DNA from: Chloroflexota bacterium
Lineage (GTDB): Bacteria > Desulfobacterota > Desulfuromonadia > Desulfuromonadales > Geopsychrobacteraceae
Length of the DNA stretch: 8,310 nucleotides
Reading direction: 5' to 3'
Assembly: GCA_015222355.1 (NCBI GenBank)
Contig: JADFVC010000186.1
Coordinates: 1-8,310, forward strand
Position numbers and translations under genes: made by a program. Every line of letters begins with the position of its first letter. Position 1 is the first letter of the stretch. The notes beneath the pieces were generated by a model that saw only the letters and a list, made by a program, of their open reading frames with translations, was not told the origin of the DNA and did no database searches. Below are positions 1-4,666 of this stretch, piece after piece.

Positions 1-784
1 GCCGATTTGCCTGCATCCAACCGGCAAGGTGGAGGTAGTCCACCAGCACATGCATGAGCAGCAGCGCCCCGAAGGTCCACAGAAACACGCGGGGGACGTG
101 CACCTTGGCCACGTGTTCCCAGAGGTGCTCCTCCAGGAAGTGGTCCGGCACGGTGGAGACGATGAACAGCCCCACACCCGAGGTCAGAAGCAGGGTTACT
201 CTGATCCAGTTCCAAATCGGCGGCCCGAGTTGACCGGTCAGCAGGCCGAAGATGAAGAGTGTCAAGGTGAGGGACAGCACGCCGCGGGCGAGGGTGCAAT
301 GCCTCCACTGTTCCGCTATGTGCCCCCGTGGAAAGCACTCGCAGGCCTCCTCCTCGTGCAGATCTAGTTCGTGGCCGACCCTGGCCCATTGGGCTGCTTT
401 TTTGGCGAACAGCACGTCGGTCAAAACTCCAGCCGCAATGCCCACAAGCAGTAAGATTAGAAAAATGAAAACGGCGGTCCCGGGAATCATGGACAGCATG
501 ACAAACGACTCGTCACCGCTGGTGGCGATCATGGCCGCCACCACCGCACCCAATGAGACCACCCGGTGGGAATAGAGGGAAACGACCGCAAAAGCCCCCA
601 GGCAGCCAGGGGTGGCCCCCAGAAAGGACGCTAGCAAATACTGTTGCCAGCGACTGCGGCGTAACCCCTGCTGCCATACCCCTGTGGTAAGCACATTCAG
701 ATATTCAATCACAAGCATCATCACAAAGACGAAGCCCGTGATCATGAGGGCGTGGGTGATGCTTTCGCGAAAAAGCTCGATCAT
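1..784 (-). CDS. Putative 10-TM heavy-metal/manganese exporter, C-terminus cut by window edge
   Basis: Translating the minus strand from ATG at 784-782 gives 261 residues with no stop before the edge. An in-frame TGA lies just upstream, and AGGTCAAGGT precedes the ATG as ribosome binding site, so the start is well placed. The protein is hydrophobic with clear membrane stretches near residues 10-30, 62-86, 98-121, 168-184, 195-212 and 232-253. It carries GATPGCLGAF (56-65) and TSGDESFVML (88-97). A His/Glu/Cys-rich soluble loop (about 138-163, with HEEEACECF) follows, then HLWEHVAKVHVPRVFLWTFG near 220-239. From memory these match the family annotated as putative manganese transporter or 10TM heavy-metal exporter (Pfam ArsP_2-like). 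Members are about 350-390 residues, so roughly the last third is missing. The presumed role is export of a divalent metal across the inner membrane; the substrate is inferred. It sits 71 nt downstream of the MBL gene, probably co-transcribed. Confidence 0.85.
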   Translation of the reverse strand, partial: MIELFRESITHALMITGFVFVMMLVIEYLNVLTTGVWQQGLRRSRWQQYLLASFLGATPGCLGAFAVVSLYSHRVVSLGAVVAAMIATSGDESFVMLSMIPGTAVFIFLILLLVGIAAGVLTDVLFAKKAAQWARVGHELDLHEEEACECFPRGHIAEQWRHCTLARGVLSLTLTLFIFGLLTGQLGPPIWNWIRVTLLLTSGVGLFIVSTVPDHFLEEHLWEHVAKVHVPRVFLWTFGALLLMHVLVDYLHLAGWMQANR

Positions 785-855
785 ATTCTTACCTTGACCT
801 CATTTTTCTTGTTCCTGCGCCAGTTCCTCGATTCTCGAGTCAATTGCTCCAGGCC

Positions 856-1749
856 TTATTTCAAATCCTGCGCGGTGATCACCCTGCCTACCCCGACATC
901 AAGGTAATTCTCCTTCCACTCCCGTTGAAACAATTCCCTTGCGGCATCTCCCGAACAGTGACAAGGCCCCACGCCGTATACCCCCAGTTCCTTTAAACGC
1001 GAGATGATTTTTCCTAATCCCCTTCCGGACGTGCCCAGTAAATGAAAGCCGCCGAGCACCAACCGTACATCGCGTGGGACCAGCTCTTTTGCCTTCTCCA
1101 CGATCCTTACAATGCCTGGATGCGCGCACCCGGTAATAATGATCAAACCTCTATCCGTATCAATTATTAAGGATTGCTCTTCCAAATAGTCTCCAAGCGG
1201 CCCGGTAGAATGAACATCCTTACAAATCCTGGCAGGCTCGGAGATCTCGACCACTTTTGCTTTATGGGCCTTTATTTCATTCTTGAAAGCTTCCGGAAAA
1301 GATTTCGGCAGACAAACGGTAACTTCCGGGTTCACCTGAAGAAAACTGTGCAACCCTCCAACGTGGTCGCCGTGAATGTGAGAGAGTACAACAAGGTCAA
1401 TTTCCAGAGGGCTGATACCTAGCTTTTCCATGTTGCGTAACAACATGGAACCGTCGCCACCCGTATCAAAAAGAATCGTTTTCGCTGGTCCTTTTATGAC
1501 GCAGGAAAACCCCCATCCAATACCCAAGCCTTCCCGGTACGGGTTGTTGTCGTAAAGAATCGTTATACATACGTCCTTCAGGGCAATCCTTGCCGCAGGT
1601 TCTTTCCCTTGATCCATAACCTGACCTTCTTGGCTAGGAGACCATTTCATCGACAGACTCCTAGCAGCGCAATTTGGGGAACCAGTCACCACATATGTTG
1701 CGGTGACAATGAGCGCAGTGAGGATCACTGTGATCAGCCTTCGCTTCAT
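856..1749 (-). CDS. Exported MBL-fold metallo-hydrolase (COG1237-like)
   Basis: The 297-residue product starts with a signal-peptide-like segment (MKRR, then a hydrophobic stretch to about residue 23), so it is likely periplasmic or membrane-anchored. No good lipobox is seen before C27. A metallo-beta-lactamase domain follows from about residue 58 to the end. The HxHxDH zinc motif is SHIHGDHVGGL (H124, H126, D128, H129). Further candidate metal or active-site residues are H210 in TGCAHPG, H236 in GGFH and H264 in GPCHCSGD. The TGCAHPGI and GGFHLLG motifs resemble the COG1237 group, often labelled dihydropterin-ribofuranosyl-aminobenzene-phosphate synthase after a methanogen enzyme. That name should not be read as function here. 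AAGG lies a few nt upstream of the ATG. Residues 29-39, in the linker between signal peptide and domain, are encoded by a curious 33-nt inverted-repeat sequence. The metal-exporter gene follows 71 nt downstream. Fold is clear; substrate unknown. Confidence 0.88.
   Translation of the reverse strand: MKRRLITVILTALIVTATYVVTGSPNCAARSLSMKWSPSQEGQVMDQGKEPAARIALKDVCITILYDNNPYREGLGIGWGFSCVIKGPAKTILFDTGGDGSMLLRNMEKLGISPLEIDLVVLSHIHGDHVGGLHSFLQVNPEVTVCLPKSFPEAFKNEIKAHKAKVVEISEPARICKDVHSTGPLGDYLEEQSLIIDTDRGLIIITGCAHPGIVRIVEKAKELVPRDVRLVLGGFHLLGTSGRGLGKIISRLKELGVYGVGPCHCSGDAARELFQREWKENYLDVGVGRVITAQDLK
1633..1665 (-). repeat. 33-nt inverted repeat resembling fused ends of the 3597-3767 element
   Basis: GCTAGGAG (1633-1640) and its exact reverse complement CTCCTAGC (1658-1665) bracket 17 nt inside the MBL gene. 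Read on the minus strand, the first 15 nt (GCTAGGAGTCTGTCG) match 14 of 15 with the left terminus of the foldback element at 3597-3611. The other end matches that element's opposite terminus over 8 nt. The segment is exactly 11 codons in phase (residues 29-39, ARSLSMKWSPS). It may be an internally deleted remnant or a chance hairpin. Confidence 0.45.
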
Positions 1750-1788
1750 TTCGCCTTTTCCCGTTCAACTCCCATGCTATTGTTTTCC

Positions 1789-1816
1789 ATTTTATCGCAA
1801 ATATCCGCACTCGCAG
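1789..1816 (-). promoter_or_regulatory. Weak candidate promoter for the MBL/exporter unit
   Basis: On the minus strand TAAAAT (1794-1789, 5 of 6 to the -10 consensus) has CTGCGA (1816-1811, 3 of 6 to -35) 16 nt upstream. It would place transcription start about 30 nt before the MBL ATG. A 14-codon ORF (ATG at 1790, stop 1748-1746) overlaps the MBL start as ATGA, but it has no good ribosome binding site and would begin upstream of this transcription start. The left end of the insertion sequence lies only about 45 nt upstream, so the IS may have displaced earlier control sequences. Confidence 0.22.
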
Positions 1817-1861
1817 GGGTCGAATTCAAATTTTAAAATAAAAGGGAATCAAGGAACTCAG

Positions 1862-1882
1862 CCGAATGGCGCTAGTTTAAGG
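1862..1882 (+). repeat. IS left terminal inverted repeat
   Basis: 21 bp beginning CCGAATGGCGC and ending TTTAAGG, identical to the reverse complement of 3402-3422. The match breaks at the next base on both sides (G at 1861 against G at 3423; T at 1883 against C at 3401). Confidence 0.92.
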
Positions 1883-1923
1883 TCTTTTTGCATGAGGAAA
1901 TGACTGAAAATATTGGCTAAAAA

Positions 1924-1936
1924 GGGCATAATGCCC
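1924..1936 (+). promoter_or_regulatory. Hairpin sequestering the transposase ribosome binding site
   Basis: GGGCA (1924-1928), loop TAA and TGCCC (1932-1936) form a compact stem-loop ending one base before the transposase ATG at 1938. The only good Shine-Dalgarno candidate (AAAGGG, 1921-1926) is partly buried in the stem. IS4-group elements such as IS10 and IS50 are known to use structure at the transposase start to limit translation from read-through transcripts. This hairpin is well placed for that, but the role here is inferred. Confidence 0.5.
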
Positions 1937-1937
1937 G

Positions 1938-3407
1938 ATGAAAAATACCACGCCAATGTTCCCAGGATTTCACCTGCAGACCCTGCGTCGAAAGCCCCGT
2001 TCAGCCCAGCAGAAACTTGCAGAAAAGATGGTACTACTGAAGCAAAAGTCCTTCAAGCAAATCGGCGAGGTCTTTGAAAAGTTCATCCCTCACTCGTTTC
2101 TCAAGCCGGAGCAGACAGGGGCCATGAGTCGCAGAAGGATTTTTTCCAAGGAGAACACCTTCTGGGCCTTCTTCAGTCAGGTATTGGATGCAGACGGAGG
2201 CTGCAAGGAAGTGATCCGCAAGCTTCAGTCTTATGCCTCCATCAAGGGGATCAAGGTTCCTTCATCCTCAACTGCTTCATATTGCACTGCCCGCACGAAG
2301 CTGGATGAAAAGATGCTCTCTCGTATCCTTGAACATACGGTGGATCGACTTGAGGAGATGCCGGAGACCGGCTCACTGAACAACCGACGGGTCATTGTTG
2401 TTGACGGCACTGGCGTCACCATGCCTGACACCCCGGAGAACCAGGAAGTCTGGCCACAGCCATCTGCCCAAAAGCCTGGCTGTGGATTCCCTTCAGCCCG
2501 TATCTGCGCCTGTTTTCAGCTTGAAAACGGAGCCTTACTCAGTTACGCAATCGGCAATAAAAAGAGCAACGAACTTCCGCTCTTTCGCAAACAGTGGAAA
2601 AGGTTCAAGCCAGGAGATATCTTTTTGGGAGACAAGGGTTTCTGCAGTTATTTTGACCTCGCAAACCTGGAAAAACAGGGCATCGATAGTGTCATTACCC
2701 TCGCGCGTAGAGCGCCGGTCAGGGCAGCAAGAAGCCTCAAAATACTCGGATCGAATGATTTATTGATAGCGTGGCCGCGTCCAAAATATAACGCCAAACT
2801 GTCGTATTCAAGAGGCGCATGGGAGGCCCTCCCCGAAGAGCTGACATTACGACAGATCCGAGTCACGGTAAAACATCCAGGGTTCAGGACTCAGGGGTTT
2901 CACATCGTCACCACCTTACTGGATGCCATGCAGTATCCTGCAGAAGAGCTTGCCGAACTCTATTTCAAGCGGTGGGATGTTGAACTGTTTTTTCGTGATA
3001 TCAAGACGACCATGGGCATGGATGTCCTGCGCTGCCGAACGCCGGAGATGATCCGAAAAGAAGTCTTGATGCACTTCATCGCCTACAACTGTGTCCGACG
3101 ACTGATGTACGAAGCCGCAGAGGAAGCGGGTATTGACGTCCGAATTGTTAGTTTCAAGGGCAGTTTGCAAGCCCTGCGTAACTGGGAATTCCACTTGAAT
3201 CAGGCGAAGGTCAGCAAGGCCGAGCGGTTCAGATTAATCAGTGATCTTTACGACGCAATGACCAATACGCCAATCAAGCAACGGCCAGGCAGAAGTGAAC
3301 CACGATGTGTCAAACGACGGCCCAAAAACTACCAAAGAATGACTACGCCGAGGCATGAAATGATGGAGGTCCCGCACAGGAACAGATATCGCGCTACGAC
3401 CCCTTAA
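1938..3407 (+). CDS. IS4-family DDE transposase
   Basis: The 489-residue protein catalyses cut-and-paste transposition of the surrounding element. The catalytic triad is visible as D156 (VVDGTGVTMPD), D232 (LGDKGFCSY) and E349. The last sits in a perfect IS4 signature Y-(2)-R-(3)-E-(6)-K: Y342, R345, E349, K356 in the stretch YFKRWDVELFFRDIK. The long insertion between the second D and E is the beta-strand insertion domain expected for IS4. The N-terminal 150 residues are the DNA-binding region, and the C-terminus is basic (about 448-466, including RPGRSEP and VKRRPK), as usual in this subgroup. There is no frameshift or internal stop, so the gene appears intact. The TAA stop (3405-3407) is inside the right inverted repeat. 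Confidence 0.95.
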   Translation: MKNTTPMFPGFHLQTLRRKPRSAQQKLAEKMVLLKQKSFKQIGEVFEKFIPHSFLKPEQTGAMSRRRIFSKENTFWAFFSQVLDADGGCKEVIRKLQSYASIKGIKVPSSSTASYCTARTKLDEKMLSRILEHTVDRLEEMPETGSLNNRRVIVVDGTGVTMPDTPENQEVWPQPSAQKPGCGFPSARICACFQLENGALLSYAIGNKKSNELPLFRKQWKRFKPGDIFLGDKGFCSYFDLANLEKQGIDSVITLARRAPVRAARSLKILGSNDLLIAWPRPKYNAKLSYSRGAWEALPEELTLRQIRVTVKHPGFRTQGFHIVTTLLDAMQYPAEELAELYFKRWDVELFFRDIKTTMGMDVLRCRTPEMIRKEVLMHFIAYNCVRRLMYEAAEEAGIDVRIVSFKGSLQALRNWEFHLNQAKVSKAERFRLISDLYDAMTNTPIKQRPGRSEPRCVKRRPKNYQRMTTPRHEMMEVPHRNRYRATTP

Positions 3408-3422
3408 ACTAGCGCCATTCGG
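3402..3422 (-). repeat. IS right terminal inverted repeat
   Basis: Perfect 21-bp inverted match to 1862-1882. It contains the transposase stop codon and marks the minimal right end of the element. Confidence 0.92.
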
Positions 3423-3596
3423 GACACTCCCCCGCATTTTCAGAAGTGGCAACATGTCCGACAAGTTGCCTCACCCGTGTTTATGGGTTCGCTGCATGGA
3501 AAATCTACCGTTTTCCACAAACCCCTATTTATTTGACGCTTCAGCCCAAGCCATAATTCCTGGTATGTCTCTTGGCATTGTGGATAACAATTCTTT
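3423..3596. other. Gene-free segment with clustered small hairpins
   Basis: No reading frame here looks like a conserved protein. Several inverted repeats follow each other: GGCAAC/GTTGCC (3448-3453 and 3465-3470), ACCC/GGGT (3473-3476 and 3485-3488), TGGAAAA/TTTTCCA (3497-3503 and 3511-3517, 7-nt loop) and an imperfect CCAAG-CATA/TATG-CTTGG (3546-3575). A structured RNA, a gene remnant beside the IS, or nothing functional are all possible. There is no U-tract typical of an intrinsic terminator after any of the stems. Confidence 0.45.
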
Positions 3597-3767
3597 GCTA
3601 GGAGGCTGTCGGACTATCCGGGCCGAAGCGAAAATTTGGAAGTTTGAGGACAGACTTGGGCTCGTTTGAGAGCGCATAGCCGTAGCTATGGGTCGAAAAG
3701 GAGCTCAAATCTGGACCAAACAGCCGGATTTGCAGCTGGCTCATGGACAATCCGACACCCTCCTAGC
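3597..3767. repeat. 171-bp foldback, MITE-like repeat element
   Basis: The ends are a 23-bp inverted repeat with 20 matches: left 3597-3619 (GCTAGGAGGCTGTCGGA...), right 3745-3767 (reverse complement GCTAGGAGGGTGTCGGA...). TTT lies directly outside both ends, possibly a 3-bp target duplication. The interior is also palindromic: AGACTTGGGCTC (about 3651-3662) pairs with GAGCTCAAATCT (about 3701-3712), most mismatches being G-U compatible. At the tip CATAGC/GCTATG (3676-3681, 3686-3691) encloses CGTA. The whole element could fold into one long hairpin as DNA or RNA. It encodes no protein and lies 19 nt beyond the stop of the PHP gene, so it could also act as a 3' end structure. Confidence 0.75.
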
Positions 3768-3786
3768 TTTCGAATAGCCGTTAATT

Positions 3787-4659
3787 TCACGCGGCAGGGT
3801 GCCGCTTAGTTCGTGCACTTTTAATTTCTTCCAGGCAACGGTAAGGAACCTTCATCCCACGGCAACCTTTACCGATCTCGATGCCCGAACCCGGATCGCC
3901 GTGAAAATCGGAACCGCCCGTGACGATCAGATGATGCTTACGCGCCAACTTGATCAGCCAGTCGGTATCTTCCATATTTGAGCCGTTATTATAGGCCTCG
4001 ATTCCATCCAGACCCAGACCGACCAGTTCAGCGACCAAAGCTTCCAATTTGCGGCGGTTGCGAGTGATGTAAGGCGGGTGAGCCAGCACGGCAACGCCGC
4101 CACTACGATGAATCAGACGAATCGCGTCATCGATCGGAAAGTAGCGTTTCGGCACATTACAGGGAACCAGATAACGCTGAAAGGCTTCGTCATTGTGCGC
4201 CACGTATCCGGCCTCGCGAAGTGCCCGGGCAATATGCGGGCGACCGATGGTCCCCCCGGCCAACTTGCTCACCTTATCCGGATCGATCGGGGCACGCCCC
4301 TCATCAGTCAGCTTTGTATTGACCCGTTCAATAATCTGCCGATTGCGTCCGGCGCGAAACTCCTGAAATTCTGTCAGCTCCCGATTGAGACAGGGATCTT
4401 GCGGATCAAAACCGTAGCCGAGCAGGTGTATATCGTAGTCATCGTGCCATTGGGTGGACAATTCGACGGCGGAGAGAACTTCAATTCCGCGGGTATCTCC
4501 CGCCTGTTGCGCTGCGGCAATCCCATCGATATTGTCATGGTCCGCTAAAGCAATTGCCACCAGACCGGCGTCCGCAGCCATTTTGACCAGCTCGGCCGGG
4601 GTATAAAAACCATCGGAACAGGTGGAGTGAACATGGAGATCAATCAGTTTTGTATTCAT
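3787..4659 (-). CDS. PHP-domain phosphoesterase, YciV/TrpH (RNase AM) type
   Basis: The 290-residue product has a complete set of PHP metal ligands: H9 and H11 in DLHVHST, D16, D40-H41-D42 in LADHDN, E66 in SAVELS, H78 in IHLLGY, H142 in GRPHIA, H194 in LAHPP, and D251/H253 in GSDFHG. Length and motif order match the COG0613 family. The best known members are E. coli YciV, a 5'-to-3' exoribonuclease maturing rRNA 5' ends, and a 3',5'-nucleotide bisphosphate phosphatase. Either activity is plausible here. I chose ATG 4659-4657 because the conserved MNTKLIDLHVHS begins there. An upstream in-frame ATG at 4710 would add 17 unconserved residues and overlap tex. The ribosome binding site AAAGGA lies in the last codons of tex, 7 nt separate the genes, and translation is probably coupled. 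Confidence 0.9.
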   Translation of the reverse strand: MNTKLIDLHVHSTCSDGFYTPAELVKMAADAGLVAIALADHDNIDGIAAAQQAGDTRGIEVLSAVELSTQWHDDYDIHLLGYGFDPQDPCLNRELTEFQEFRAGRNRQIIERVNTKLTDEGRAPIDPDKVSKLAGGTIGRPHIARALREAGYVAHNDEAFQRYLVPCNVPKRYFPIDDAIRLIHRSGGVAVLAHPPYITRNRRKLEALVAELVGLGLDGIEAYNNGSNMEDTDWLIKLARKHHLIVTGGSDFHGDPGSGIEIGKGCRGMKVPYRCLEEIKSARTKRHPAA

Positions 4660-4666
4660 CCGATCA

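Larger units (their letters stand above)
1862..3422 (+). mobile_element. Complete IS4-family insertion sequence (about 1.56 kb)
   Basis: A single full-length DDE transposase gene is bracketed by perfect 21-bp inverted repeats (1862-1882 and 3402-3422). Only 55 nt separate the left repeat from the transposase ATG, and the transposase stop codon lies inside the right repeat. The one-gene layout is typical of IS4. No convincing target-site duplication is visible: the left flank ends ACTCAG and the right flank begins GACACTC, sharing only a displaced ACTC. The true ends may extend a few bases past the perfect repeats, or one flank may have been rearranged after insertion. The element looks intact and possibly active. 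Confidence 0.9.

Noticed and set aside
29..797. Plus-strand ORFs over the left edge (29-367, 252-575, 612-797)
   Set aside because: They lie opposite the exporter gene, whose minus-strand frame is open throughout and gives a coherent membrane protein with recognisable motifs.
827..839. CTCGA-TTC-TCGAG hairpin in the MBL/exporter spacer
   Set aside because: A 5-bp stem without a U-tract is too weak to call a terminator and would separate two genes that appear co-transcribed.
1746..1790. 14-codon minus-strand leader ORF overlapping the MBL start by ATGA
   Set aside because: No ribosome binding site precedes it and the likely -10 box overlaps its ATG, so it is probably not transcribed as a leader peptide.
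3454..3669. 71-codon plus-strand ORF in the gap after the IS
   Set aside because: It begins a few bases from the IS end with a poor ribosome binding site, runs across three hairpins and ends inside the foldback element. Its sequence shows no known motif. It is more likely an accidental frame.
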